Positions 49,114 through 57,401 are shown, counted from the first letter of the stretch. The stretch: DNA of 64,000 nucleotides from an uncultured Verrucomicrobiales bacterium (GCA_947039485.1 CAMQZC010000006.1:1-64000), one strand, 5' to 3'. Notes: a model not told the origin generated them from the letters alone. Program-made: numbers and translations.

Positions 49114-49871
49114 GCCTCAATCTCAATAGAGACGGGACAATGGTCGCTACCCAGCACATCCGCGTGGATCGCGGCAGCCTGTAAACGTGGCAGCAGCACA
49201 GGGCTGATGCCGAAGTAATCAATACGCCAGCCCACATTGCGAGCACGGGCACCCGCGCGGTAACTCCACCAGCTGTAGGCTCCCTCTGCATCGGGGTAGA
49301 AATGGCGGTAAGTATCAATAAAGCCACCATCGAGCAACTGGCTAAAGCCCTCGCGCTCCTCATCCGAGAAGCCCGCGCTAAAGTGATTTGTCTTGGGGCG
49401 AGCCAGATCAATCTCCTCGTGAGCGACATTGAGATCACCGCAGAAGATGACAGGCTTCTTCTCGGCTAAGCCGTTGAGGTAAGCGCGGAAGGTTGCATCC
49501 CAGACTTGGCGGTAGGGGAGGCGCAGAAGCTCGTTCTTGGAGTTAGGTGTATAAACATTTACAAGATAGAAGCTCTCAAACTCCATGGTCGTGACACGAC
49601 CCTCATCATCATGCTCCTCAATACCCATGCCGAGGCTGGTAGAGAGCGGCGCGATGCGCGAGAGGATGAGGACACCTGAGTAGCCGGGGCGTTGGGCGGG
49701 GTTCCAGAGGGCGTGAGGCCAGGCATCGAGCCATTCGCTTTTGACCTGCTCGGGGCGTGCCTTGACCTCTTGGAGGCAGAGGACATCAGGGTTGAGTGTG
49801 TCCATTTGTTCTGCGAGTCCCTTGCCGAGGGTGGCGCGAATGCCGTTGACGTTCCAGCTAATGATTTTCAT
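49110..49871 (-). CDS. xth: Exodeoxyribonuclease III
   Basis: A 253-residue AP endonuclease/3'-5' exonuclease of base-excision repair. Family blocks are ISWNVNGIRA at the start, LQEVKA, the active-site GDLNVAHEEIDL and the C-terminal GSDHCPVSIEIEA. The ATG at 49871 starts exactly at the domain; a longer frame upstream is foreign to the family. It is convergent with the glycosyltransferase, sharing TTAA at 49110-49113. Confidence 0.93.
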   Translation of the reverse strand: MKIISWNVNGIRATLGKGLAEQMDTLNPDVLCLQEVKARPEQVKSEWLDAWPHALWNPAQRPGYSGVLILSRIAPLSTSLGMGIEEHDDEGRVTTMEFESFYLVNVYTPNSKNELLRLPYRQVWDATFRAYLNGLAEKKPVIFCGDLNVAHEEIDLARPKTNHFSAGFSDEEREGFSQLLDGGFIDTYRHFYPDAEGAYSWWSYRAGARARNVGWRIDYFGISPVLLPRLQAAAIHADVLGSDHCPVSIEIEA

Positions 49872-49991
49872 GAGTGGATGGTACAGGAAAGGGGGGGAGC
49901 TGTCAATGATGGATAGCAGGCGCTTTGCCCTTCTCATGGAGTTGCGAGGGGTCACCCTCTGGTAGGTGTTGCCGTGTGTTCTTCTGGTTTT

Positions 49992-50960
49992 TTAGAGCAC
50001 GGCGTTGAATAAGTAGCCCGAGATAATCATCATGATGGCGGTCACGCCAAAGAAGATGGCGATGAGCTTGCCTGTCATGACTTTCTTGAGTAGCACGGCT
50101 TCGGGAAGAGAGAGTCCTACGGTGGCCATCATAAAGGCAAGGGCTGTCCCAATTGGCACGCCTTTGCTCACAAAGACTTCAACGAGTGGCACGATGCCCG
50201 AGGCATTGGCATACATAGGCACGGCAAGCAGTACGGCGGCTGGCACGCCCCAGAGGTTGCCTGCTTGTAGGTAGTTCTCAAAGAACCCCTCAGGAACGTA
50301 GCCGTGGATACCTGCCCCGATGGCGATGCCGATGATTACATAGAGGATGACGCCTTTGACGATATTTAGCGCATCATTGGCGATGGCTGGTAGACGACTC
50401 CAAAAGCTGGCTTTGTGCGCGCTTTGGTCTGCTTGATCACCGGCTGGTTTGCTCAGTACTTCCTTGGCCCAGTCAGAGAGTAGGGGGCTGAGGTTGAATC
50501 GCCCAAGTACCCAGCCGCCTAGGGTGCCCAGCAGGACGCCTGTGCAGCCGTAGATGAGGGTGAGCTTCCAACCAAAGCTGCCTAAGAAGACGGCGAGCGC
50601 AACTTCGTTGACGAGCGGTGAGGTGATGAGGAAGGAGAAGGTGGCGCCCAGTGGGATGCCACCTCGTACAAAGCCGATGAAGAGGGGGATGCTGCTGCAG
50701 CTGCAGAACGGGGTAACGGCGCCAAAGAGGGAGGCGAGGAGGTACTCTAAGCCGTAGAGCTTGCGCGTGGTGAGGAAGTTGCGCACTTTGTCGACGGGAA
50801 TGTAGTCGTTGATGGCGCCCATGAGGAGGCTGATGATGTAGATGAGACAGATGATCTTGATGCTGTCGTAGAAGAAGAAGTGCAGGGACTCTCCGAGTCG
50901 GGTAGCGGGATCAAACTCCATGAAGTCATAGACGAGGATGTCGGCGATTTTTTCAAACAT
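49992..50960 (-). CDS. ArsP/YraQ-family permease
   Basis: A 322-residue membrane protein with about eight to nine segments. It carries the DUF318 hallmark TPFCSCSSIPLFIGFVRGG in an early segment and a second conserved region ANASGIVPLVEVF near the C-terminal third. The central cytoplasmic loop (about 165-200) is charged. ArsP members export trivalent methylated or aromatic arsenicals; other family members have unknown substrates. Location at the end of an arsR-arsC operon makes arsenical export likely. The Cys pair in CSCSS could bind the metalloid. Confidence 0.85.
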   Translation of the reverse strand: MFEKIADILVYDFMEFDPATRLGESLHFFFYDSIKIICLIYIISLLMGAINDYIPVDKVRNFLTTRKLYGLEYLLASLFGAVTPFCSCSSIPLFIGFVRGGIPLGATFSFLITSPLVNEVALAVFLGSFGWKLTLIYGCTGVLLGTLGGWVLGRFNLSPLLSDWAKEVLSKPAGDQADQSAHKASFWSRLPAIANDALNIVKGVILYVIIGIAIGAGIHGYVPEGFFENYLQAGNLWGVPAAVLLAVPMYANASGIVPLVEVFVSKGVPIGTALAFMMATVGLSLPEAVLLKKVMTGKLIAIFFGVTAIMMIISGYLFNAVL

Positions 50961-51086
50961 GATGCTTGTAATTGGGGGATGGGGATGGCAGGATTATGGC
51001 AAAACAGTAGTTAGAGCCCTCGTTACGAGGGCTCTATTTAGGTGGGGCGGTCGCGGCCGTGGAGGCCGCGTTTGTCAACGATAAAG

Positions 51087-51413
51087 TTAGTCGCGCTGGC
51101 GGGTTTCCGATGAGGCTGCTGGGGCAGGCTCGCTCTCTTGCTTGTTGCTGTTGATGAGTTTGATGGCGGTCATGGCGAGGGCGATGATGGCGACAATGAT
51201 GATAATTTTACGTATGGATCCGCAGCAGGTTCCTCCTTTATTTAATGAGCAGCAGCTGCTGCTGCTGTCGCATCCGCCGCTCTCTTCCTTTGTTGGTTGA
51301 GCTTTGCTGCTGCAGCAGGTAGAGGGGGCTTGCGTGGCTTGGGGCTTGCAGCCGCAGCTGGAACCGTTGTTTTCTGTGTTTTTGATGTCCTTCATGTTTG
51401 TGTTTTTGTTCAT
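51087..51413 (-). CDS. Cys-rich single-pass membrane protein in the ars operon
   Basis: From the ATG at 51413 the product is 108 residues. The first two thirds contain many Cys in pairs (SSCGCKP, TCCSSK, SSCCSLN, GTCCGS). A single hydrophobic segment follows (about 73-90), then a short Pro/Ala/Glu-rich tail. No family recognised. It lies between arsC and the permease and could bind arsenite and pass it to the permease; this is inference. A longer frame starting at 51548 would read the upstream hexamer repeat as Asn-Thr units, but it overlaps arsC, so the start after the repeat (51413 or 51395) is preferred. Confidence 0.6.
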   Translation of the reverse strand: MNKNTNMKDIKNTENNGSSCGCKPQATQAPSTCCSSKAQPTKEESGGCDSSSSCCSLNKGGTCCGSIRKIIIIVAIIALAMTAIKLINSNKQESEPAPAASSETRQRD

Positions 51414-51473
51414 GTTAGTGTTAGTGTTAGTGTTAGTGTTAGTGTTAGTGTTAGTGTTAGTGTTAGTGTTAGT
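51414..51473. repeat. Hexanucleotide repeat, 10 exact copies
   Basis: GTTAGT is repeated ten times without a mismatch between arsC and the Cys-rich gene. The arsC stop codon (51469-51471) is formed inside the first unit, and the next start codon follows directly after the last. Changes in copy number would move the two genes in steps of 6 bases. Confidence 0.95.
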
Positions 51474-51933
51474 GTTTATCTCCGCAGCTACTGTGATGGG
51501 TGGCTTTGTAGCTTGCGAGGATGATGGGTATTTGCTGGGCGATTTCATCGCGCACCTGACGGTAGATGTCGAGGATAGCCGCTTCTTCTGTGAGCTCTTT
51601 GCTCATGGCTGGGGGGTCGCCAAAGGGCTGATGCAGTTTGCTCTTGGCTGGGAGGTAGGGGCAGTTCTCCCGTGCGTGTCCGCAGACGGTGATGATGAGA
51701 TCCCAGTCGATTTTGGGCAGTTCTTCAACGAGTTTGGAGCTGTGGGTACTCATGTCAAAGCCAGCTTCATCCATGACACGCAGCATCCATGGATTGAGAC
51801 CGTGTTTCTCGAGGCCTGCGGAGTAGACATCTGCGATGTCTCCGATGTATTGTCGGGCGTAGGCTTCAGCCATTTGGCTGCGGCAGGAGTTGCCGGTGCA
51901 GAGGATGACGATGTTGGGTCGTTGAGGGCTCAT
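51469..51933 (-). CDS. arsC: Thioredoxin-type arsenate reductase
   Basis: A 154-residue enzyme of the low-molecular-weight phosphatase fold. It has the P-loop CTGNSCRSQMAEA near the N-terminus and a later redox cysteine in TVCGHARENCP. These match ArsC of the Gram-positive pI258 type, which reduces arsenate to arsenite using thioredoxin. It ends SSCGDKH. The ATG at 51933 directly precedes the P-loop strand; the longer frame upstream is out of character and lies inside arsR. It starts 16 bases after arsR. Confidence 0.92.
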   Translation of the reverse strand: MSPQRPNIVILCTGNSCRSQMAEAYARQYIGDIADVYSAGLEKHGLNPWMLRVMDEAGFDMSTHSSKLVEELPKIDWDLIITVCGHARENCPYLPAKSKLHQPFGDPPAMSKELTEEAAILDIYRQVRDEIAQQIPIILASYKATHHSSCGDKH

Positions 51934-51949
51934 GTTGTTGCGACTTGAT

Positions 51950-52282
51950 TTAGGTATCGTTGCGGCTGTAGAAGCAGGCGAGGAGTGGAGCGAGGCAGGG
52001 GCTGGCGATGCGGCACATGACCCATTTGCCTCGCTGTTCCGAGACAATGACGCCGCTTTGGCGCAGCTGCTGGAGGTGAGCTGAGATGGTGGACATGTTG
52101 CGCTCAGAGGCCTCTTGGAGCTCGCAGACGCAGCGCTCTCCACTCAGCAGCATCTCGACTATCTTGAGGCGCGTTGGGTGGCCGAGGGCTTTGAATACCT
52201 GCGCGACTTCGAGGCGACGCGCGGCGCTGAAGTTTGTTGCTTCTGTATGTTGGCCGCAAGGTGATGGAGGGGCTGTGTTCAT
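51950..52282 (-). CDS. arsR: ArsR-family metalloid-responsive repressor
   Basis: A 110-residue winged-helix repressor. The domain begins near residue 25 (VAQVFKALGHPTRLKIVEML) and contains the metal-sensing ERCVCEL in helix 3, the classical arsenite site of ArsR. The recognition helix is STISAHLQQLRQSGVI. Further Cys residues lie at both ends. It is the first gene of the operon and its promoter contains a palindrome that is a good candidate operator, so it should repress itself until arsenite binds. Confidence 0.92.
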   Translation of the reverse strand: MNTAPPSPCGQHTEATNFSAARRLEVAQVFKALGHPTRLKIVEMLLSGERCVCELQEASERNMSTISAHLQQLRQSGVIVSEQRGKWVMCRIASPCLAPLLACFYSRNDT

Positions 52283-52291
52283 CTGGATCTT

Positions 52292-52319
52292 ATTATATTG
52301 TTATTTCGCGAAATGTCAA
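52292..52319 (-). promoter_or_regulatory. ars promoter with an operator palindrome in the spacer
   Basis: On the minus strand a perfect TTGACA (52314-52319) and a perfect TATAAT (52292-52297) are 16 bases apart. The spacer holds the 12-bp palindrome ATTTCGCGAAAT (52303-52314), a candidate ArsR site. The -10 box ends 9 bases before the arsR ATG. Confidence 0.85.
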
Positions 52320-52382
52320 ATTGTTTTTGTGTAATTAATTTAACAGTTTGATGAGGATAGCGTAACTGTTAATCTATCTCTA

Positions 52383-52411
52383 TTGCCCTACGGCCATGAT
52401 AGGGTTAATAT
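52383..52411 (+). promoter_or_regulatory. Promoter of the PEP-CTERM gene
   Basis: TTGCCC and TAATAT are 17 bases apart, with a leader of about 50 bases to the ATG at 52467. Confidence 0.5.
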
Positions 52412-52466
52412 CGGGTCAATTAGAAGACGTAAATGCTGGATATCCAGCTCAACCCATTCAAATAAT

Positions 52467-54806
52467 ATGAAAACAACCCTTAGTATATTGCGTCTATTGG
52501 CGCATTCCCCTGTGGCTGGAGTGACGCTTTGCACGGCGATGACTCTTGGCTCACTTTCCTTCGCTATTGTTGAAAGCAATGATCTGGCGCCCAGTGGTCC
52601 TGTGATTGTTGATGCGGCTATTGGTGATATTAGTAATGATATTAATGTAAAGGATACTGGTCTGAGTATCATTAACTCTGATCCTAGCAAACCGGCATCA
52701 GCTGGCAATTTGCTCTCAAGTATAACAATCACGGTAACTAATGATTCTACGACTGAGCAGAGTGTTGGCATTCAGGTTACTGGTAGTGGTGCCGCTGGTT
52801 CTGCTAGCATGGGGGACCTGCAGGCGGGCAGCAAGGTGATACTTAATGCCAATGATAACAAGAACGGTAGATTTATCAGTGGTGTTAGCACGAGTAACGG
52901 TGCTACCATCGGAGATGTGGCTGGCTCCATTGAGGTTAATGGCTCAATGGGCAGTCTCATTGGCTTTGATAACAGTGGTGCCAATATGGGAGATATCAAG
53001 GATACGGCTTCTATTGCGGTTAATTCTACAGGCAGTGCCTTCACCTACGGTCTGCGCATGGTGAATGCCAATGCTAATGGTCAGGCGATTCGCGTTGATG
53101 GCGATATTAGCGCACAGTCGATGGCTGGGCAGGCTCTCGCTATTCAGATCAACAGCGCTAGCGCTATTGATGAAATTGGGGCAAGCTCAACAATTAGCGC
53201 GATTAGCAACACGCATCAGGCTGTTGGTATCTATGCCATGGGTGACTTGGGTGGCATTGCTGGTGATGTGATTGCGACGAGTACAATGCAGACAGGCTCA
53301 GCTGCTATTGGTATCTATTCATCTGGATCCTCCAACTTGGCCACAAAGTCAGGTATTAGTGGTAACGTCACCTCAAGCGCCGCAAATGCGCTCTCCGTGG
53401 CAATCTGGCACAATGCAGGTAATGTGATGGGCGATATCCTTGAGGGGGCGAATATTACGGCCTTGGGGACAGGAAAAACCTCGGTGGATGCTATCATCAT
53501 TGAGAGCCAAGGTAGTGGTCTGGGTAATGTTGCAGGTAATGTTGTATCGAGTCTTACAGAGAGCAACAACAACAATGATGCCACGGGTATTCGTATTAAA
53601 GCGGGTACTACTATGGGTAATTTGACGGAGACCTCTAGCGTTACTGTTCGTACAGATAGTACCAATAATCAGAGCGATTCCTTTGGTATTCACATGATGG
53701 GTGAGATGGGATCTGTGGCTGGTAATATTAGCTCCAGCAGTAATGCTGGGCAGGCTTATGGTATCTATCTGGGTGGACACACAGGTACTATCACTGGTAA
53801 TATTGAGTCAAGTAGCAGCAATGGAAGTGCCTATGGTGTTGTCGTTACTGAGAATGCTAGTATGGGTGTGCTTGATGAGCATGCAAAGATTAGCGCTATT
53901 AGCACGGGCTCCCAGTACGCAGATAGCGCGGTTGGTATTCATGTGATGGGTGAGACAAAAGAGATTAGAGGTGAGGTCACAGCTAGCAGCAAGTCAGGCA
54001 ATGCGGTAGCCATCCACGCCGATGCTAATGCAACGCTAGGCACAATCACTAGCACGGCACGCATCAATGCGCATAGTGATTTGAGCAATACTGGTAGTAG
54101 CCGAGGCTCTTATGCCATTAGCTACAAGAGCAAGCAAGCACTCACGATTGAGCATGGGGCGAGTATTCGTGCGACGATGGGTGCTAATGGTCGCTCTTAT
54201 GGTACCGCTATTGAGAATACGCAGAATGGCATCACCCTGCGAGGTGTTCAAGCTCGGGGTTCATCTGCATCCAGTGTTCACATTTATGGTAATATGAATG
54301 CAGGGCAGCATGCCATGACCTTTGAGAGTGGTAGCTTTGATATTGATTCCAACTACCTTGTCTCCACGGAAGTGAACTTTGGTAGCTGGGATGGTACTAA
54401 TGTGACGACGTCTAATGTCAATATTAGTAGTAGCACGGCTATGAGTGCAAGTGTGCTCAATTTCTACATGAACAGTGTCAGTGATTTATCACAGCTCACA
54501 ATTGCTTCTGATAGCAGTCTTACTCTGTTGGAAGGATGTGTGATTAATGTCTACATGTCAGATGCTCTCTGCGAGCTTGCCGAGGCCGGAGCTTTGGGTG
54601 ATATCACCATCGTTAGTGGTGATATTCAGGGCGTTAATGTCAATGACTTTGTGATTAATGCCTATGACTGCAATGGTAACACGCAGGGTGGAACCAACTT
54701 CATCGTTGATCCAGGTGGACTTATCCCTGAGCCTAGTACTGCAACGCTGAGCTTGCTTGCCCTTGCTGGGCTGATGGCTCGCCGTAGGCGGCAGCGCGTT
54801 GCTTAA
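52467..54806 (+). CDS. Large PEP-CTERM surface protein with beta-solenoid repeats
   Basis: A 779-residue exported protein. The signal peptide is long and ends near residue 33. The middle is Gly/Ser/Asn/Thr-rich and built of short repeated strands, for example GIYAMGDLGGIAGDV, GIHMMGEMGSVAGNI and GIHVMGETKEIRGEV, about 50-100 residues apart, as in a right-handed beta-helix. The C-terminus has the sorting signal IPEPST, a hydrophobic stretch and RRRR. It is expected to be processed by an exosortase and displayed or released. No exosortase gene is in the window. Codon use follows the G-rich trend of this side. Confidence 0.88.
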   Translation: MKTTLSILRLLAHSPVAGVTLCTAMTLGSLSFAIVESNDLAPSGPVIVDAAIGDISNDINVKDTGLSIINSDPSKPASAGNLLSSITITVTNDSTTEQSVGIQVTGSGAAGSASMGDLQAGSKVILNANDNKNGRFISGVSTSNGATIGDVAGSIEVNGSMGSLIGFDNSGANMGDIKDTASIAVNSTGSAFTYGLRMVNANANGQAIRVDGDISAQSMAGQALAIQINSASAIDEIGASSTISAISNTHQAVGIYAMGDLGGIAGDVIATSTMQTGSAAIGIYSSGSSNLATKSGISGNVTSSAANALSVAIWHNAGNVMGDILEGANITALGTGKTSVDAIIIESQGSGLGNVAGNVVSSLTESNNNNDATGIRIKAGTTMGNLTETSSVTVRTDSTNNQSDSFGIHMMGEMGSVAGNISSSSNAGQAYGIYLGGHTGTITGNIESSSSNGSAYGVVVTENASMGVLDEHAKISAISTGSQYADSAVGIHVMGETKEIRGEVTASSKSGNAVAIHADANATLGTITSTARINAHSDLSNTGSSRGSYAISYKSKQALTIEHGASIRATMGANGRSYGTAIENTQNGITLRGVQARGSSASSVHIYGNMNAGQHAMTFESGSFDIDSNYLVSTEVNFGSWDGTNVTTSNVNISSSTAMSASVLNFYMNSVSDLSQLTIASDSSLTLLEGCVINVYMSDALCELAEAGALGDITIVSGDIQGVNVNDFVINAYDCNGNTQGGTNFIVDPGGLIPEPSTATLSLLALAGLMARRRRQRVA

Positions 54807-54835
54807 AGCAGGTATTGATAAAATATAGCAATAGC

Positions 54836-54869
54836 AAGCCCAGCCTTCATGTAGAAGGCTGGGCTTTTA
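54836..54869 (+). terminator. Terminator of the PEP-CTERM gene
   Basis: A 13-bp stem (AAGCCCAGCCTTC and complement, loop ATGTA) is followed by TTTT. Confidence 0.9.
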
Positions 54870-54885
54870 CTGTTGAGTGATGTAA

Positions 54886-54917
54886 CAAAAAGCGCGCCAT
54901 CCGAGGGATGACGCGCG
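54886..54917 (-). terminator. Terminator of ndk
   Basis: CGCGC.CATCC pairs with GGATG.GCGCG around GAG. A run of A on the plus-strand left gives T5 on the minus strand. Confidence 0.8.
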
Positions 54918-54940
54918 AGATGAAATTGATCTCGGAGAGA

Positions 54941-55393
54941 TTAGTCGATGTTGTCAAAGAGTTCCTCCGCGGCAAAGAAGCGCGCAATCTCGACTTCTGC
55001 GCTCTCAGGGCTGTCTGAGGCGTGGCAGATGTTGAACATGCTGTTGGTGCCGTAGTCGCCGCGTATGGTGCCCTTGTCGGCCTTGTGAGAGTTGGTGGGC
55101 CCAATGAGGCTACGTGTACGCTCGATGACACCTACTCCAGAGAGGACGAGGGCAATGACGGGGCTGCTTTGCATGAATGCATTGAGGCGAGGGTAGAGAG
55201 GCTGACCATCAATCACGAGATCGAGGATGTGACCGTAGTGTTCCTCAAGGACAGCGTCGTTGAGCGCAATCATCTTGAGGCCGCGCAGGCGGAAGCCCTC
55301 AGCGAGGAAGCGTTGCAGGATGATGCCAGAGAGGTTCTTGCGGACGCAGTCGGGCTTGAAGAGAATGAGGGTTTTTTCGTCGCGGTTAAACAT
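54941..55393 (-). CDS. ndk: Nucleoside diphosphate kinase
   Basis: A 150-residue enzyme that moves the gamma-phosphate between nucleotides. It has KTLILFKPDCVRKN at the N-terminus and the active-site NICHASDSPESAEVEIARFF with the phosphorylated His near residue 123. Length and block order are normal for the family. It is downstream of the Hsp33 gene on the same strand with 36 bases between them. Confidence 0.95.
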   Translation of the reverse strand: MFNRDEKTLILFKPDCVRKNLSGIILQRFLAEGFRLRGLKMIALNDAVLEEHYGHILDLVIDGQPLYPRLNAFMQSSPVIALVLSGVGVIERTRSLIGPTNSHKADKGTIRGDYGTNSMFNICHASDSPESAEVEIARFFAAEELFDNID

Positions 55394-55429
55394 GGTTGAT
55401 AGGGGTGTTTGTGCTCAATAGAAATAGAC

Positions 55430-56290
55430 TTATTGAGCGGATTTGTCAAGAGCATTTCTTGGGGTAGAGCTTCTTAACTCTTTTTTTTCAACAGCGTCGA
55501 GCATGGCGGAGGTGATGATGTGAGTGGCTCCGCAGCGGGGGCAGGAGACGTCAATCTTGCCATCCTTGGCGAGGAGATCGGCAAAGTCATGCTTGAGGGT
55601 ACGCAGGGCAGGGATGATTTTCTCCACGGTGCATCCACAGCGGAAGGTGAAGCGGCGTGTTTCAAGCAGCTTGGTTTCCTCCTTGTTGTTCTCGCTGAGC
55701 ATTTCGTTGATATAGTCAGCTGTGAGTGATTCGAGCCAGTCGTGGTCAGCACCAGGCTCAGCGGAGATGAGAGCGTAGTTGTCGCCACCGAGGTAGAAGC
55801 ATCTTGCCATGCGTTGCTCGCTCTGGTAGTAGTATTCCTCAACCCAGTGCTCTATGCTTGTACCGTTTAGGTTAATAATGGAGGTCTGGGGGTCACGAGC
55901 GCGCAAGATGTTTTGCGCAAAGAGTAGGTTGTTCTTGGGCTCCTTGATGTCATCGACAAAGGTGCGGCCCACGACATCCTCAGTAAGGGAGGAGCCTGAG
56001 ACAAAGATGTTGGCTACGATGGGGTCGCAGAGGTTGAGTGTCCATGCATGATACTCAGACCATGGGCGTGAGACGAGGTGCAGGGTGAAGTAGGCGAGCA
56101 GGCTTTTGAAGATGCCGTCTTGGGTCTCGGTATGCTTCTGTCCATTTTGCATCAATCGCAGATAGTGACCGACATAGATAGCCGAAAAATCAGCATGCAG
56201 CAGCAGGCAGTTGCGGTGGCGTACAAAGATTGACTCTACCTTGGTAAATTCCTCGGCATGTTGTGCTTCTTGATCGGGTTGGTCGTCCAT
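55430..56290 (-). CDS. hslO: Redox-regulated chaperone Hsp33
   Basis: A 286-residue chaperone switched on by oxidation. The N-terminal substrate-binding domain (about 20-200) is followed by the C-terminal zinc switch with the four cysteines in RCGC (about residue 219) and CPRC (about 251). This is the CxC...CxxC pattern of Hsp33. The sequence of the N-terminal domain is divergent. It protects unfolded proteins during oxidative stress in the cytoplasm. ndk follows on the same strand. Confidence 0.88.
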   Translation of the reverse strand: MDDQPDQEAQHAEEFTKVESIFVRHRNCLLLHADFSAIYVGHYLRLMQNGQKHTETQDGIFKSLLAYFTLHLVSRPWSEYHAWTLNLCDPIVANIFVSGSSLTEDVVGRTFVDDIKEPKNNLLFAQNILRARDPQTSIINLNGTSIEHWVEEYYYQSEQRMARCFYLGGDNYALISAEPGADHDWLESLTADYINEMLSENNKEETKLLETRRFTFRCGCTVEKIIPALRTLKHDFADLLAKDGKIDVSCPRCGATHIITSAMLDAVEKKELRSSTPRNALDKSAQ

Positions 56291-56642
56291 GATTTCGTGA
56301 TGTTTAGCGTGGCGATTAGAATATCCTCTGAGCTGTGTTATTACAAGCGCAAAGTGCTAGTTTGTGTGGCAGCTTAAGCGATTTTTCTCCAGAAGTACTC
56401 CGATTGGGTTGCTGGGGATTTGTTTTGCTGCGTGGGGGATATATTTTTGCGCACCTAGACGCGCGGTAAACCGATTTCTGCGTGCTTGCTAGGGCGGTAC
56501 TTATTGCGATTTTTCTTCTTCTCTCGTCTCTTTGTGCGCGGCTCTGATGATGGCAAAATGATTGCTAGGGCTATCAAATTATACCAGCTTATGATGCGAG
56601 TCGCCTATGAGATGACTAGAATTTTGGTTTATAGGTATATAT
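56291..56642. other. Intergenic region without a supported gene
   Basis: About 350 bases between the hslO start and the tRNA promoter. A 62-codon frame at 56486-56674 runs into the tRNA promoter, has no ribosome binding site and encodes no known motif, so I leave it out. Confidence 0.4.
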
Positions 56643-56671
56643 TTGTCTTGCTTTGCGTCCGCTCTTATGGT
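56643..56671 (+). promoter_or_regulatory. tRNA-Leu promoter
   Basis: TTGTCT, a 17-base spacer and TATGGT. The start of transcription would lie about 20 bases before the mature tRNA. Confidence 0.6.
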
Positions 56672-56696
56672 TAAATTCACCCGCATTCAATGCCAT

Positions 56697-56778
56697 GCGC
56701 ACGTGGCGGAATTGGTAGACGCGCTAGTTTCAGGTTCTAGTGAGTAACTTCGTGAAGGTTCGAGTCCTTTCGTGCGTA
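56697..56778 (+). tRNA. tRNA-Leu (anticodon CAG)
   Basis: The acceptor stem is GCGCACG with CGTGCGT. The D arm has TGGCGGAATTGGTAGACGC, typical of leucine tRNAs. The anticodon loop TTCAGGT gives CAG, decoding CUG. A long variable arm and the T loop TTCGAGT follow. The 3' CCA is not encoded (GTA then TTG), so it must be added by a nucleotidyltransferase. The base pair next to the anticodon loop appears to be T-T. Confidence 0.95.
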
Positions 56779-56785
56779 TTGATTG

Positions 56786-56827
56786 AAAAGCACTCTTCCC
56801 CTTGGGGGTTGAGTGCTTTTTTGTTTT
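56786..56827 (+). terminator. Terminator of the tRNA gene
   Basis: AAAAGCACTC pairs with GAGTGCTTTT around a loop with a further CCCC/GGGG pair, followed by TTGTTTT. Confidence 0.9.
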
Positions 56828-56856
56828 AGGGAGCTGGTCTGATGGGAGAAAATGGC

Positions 56857-56884
56857 TTGCAATCACTCCCCTCTGTGCTAGGAT
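56857..56884 (+). promoter_or_regulatory. Flavodoxin gene promoter
   Basis: TTGCAA, a 16-base spacer and TAGGAT. The leader to the ATG at 56919 is about 28 bases. Confidence 0.5.
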
Positions 56885-56918
56885 AGCGATTGAATATACT
56901 TCTTTCCCTAACTTAATT

Positions 56919-57401
56919 ATGACGACATCAATCATTTACTCTAGCTCTACAGGCAATACGAAATCACTCGCCGAGCGCATTCAGTCCCAACTTGGTGCTG
57001 ATATATACTGCGGTCCAATCACGGATGAGGCCTTGGCGGCTGATGTGATTTATATTGGTTTTTGGACGATGCGCTATAGCTGCACGCCTGATATCCAAAA
57101 GGCTCTGGCGGGTATGGTTGGTAAGAAGGTGTTCGTCTTTGGCACGGGTGGCTTTGGTCATGGCGCAACGTTCTTTGAGGGGGTGCTCAAGCAGGTCAAG
57201 GCGCATATTAAGCCCAGTAATGAGATTATTGGTGGCTTTATGTGTCAGGGCGAGGTGGCTTCTAGTATGCGTGATATGGTGAAATCTCGCGATGCGGCGA
57301 TGTATGAGACGATCGCCCCTAGCATGGATTTGGCTGTGTCTCACCCTGATGCGGATGACTTTGCCGCTCTAGATGCGGCTGTCGCATCGGCTCAGGCTTG
57401 A
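56919..57401 (+). CDS. Flavodoxin-family protein
   Basis: A 160-residue FMN-binding electron carrier. The phosphate-binding loop is SSSTGNTKSLAE (about 7-18), and the isoalloxazine-side loops GFWTMRYSC and FGTGGFGHGATFF follow. It resembles the flavodoxin_3 group rather than classical long-chain flavodoxins. The physiological partner is not clear. The ATG at 56919 is chosen because the fold begins there; the longer frame upstream overlaps the tRNA terminator. Confidence 0.85.
   Translation: MTTSIIYSSSTGNTKSLAERIQSQLGADIYCGPITDEALAADVIYIGFWTMRYSCTPDIQKALAGMVGKKVFVFGTGGFGHGATFFEGVLKQVKAHIKPSNEIIGGFMCQGEVASSMRDMVKSRDAAMYETIAPSMDLAVSHPDADDFAALDAAVASAQA

Noticed and set aside
51414..51473. Repeat array considered as CRISPR
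   Set aside because: Units are 6 bases with no spacers; it is a simple sequence repeat.
51469..52143. Longer arsC frame starting at 52143
   Set aside because: The first 70 residues lie in arsR on the same strand in another frame and are low-complexity; the fold starts at 51933.
56486..56674. A 62-codon open frame ahead of the tRNA
   Set aside because: It runs through the tRNA promoter, has no ribosome binding site and looks like chance.
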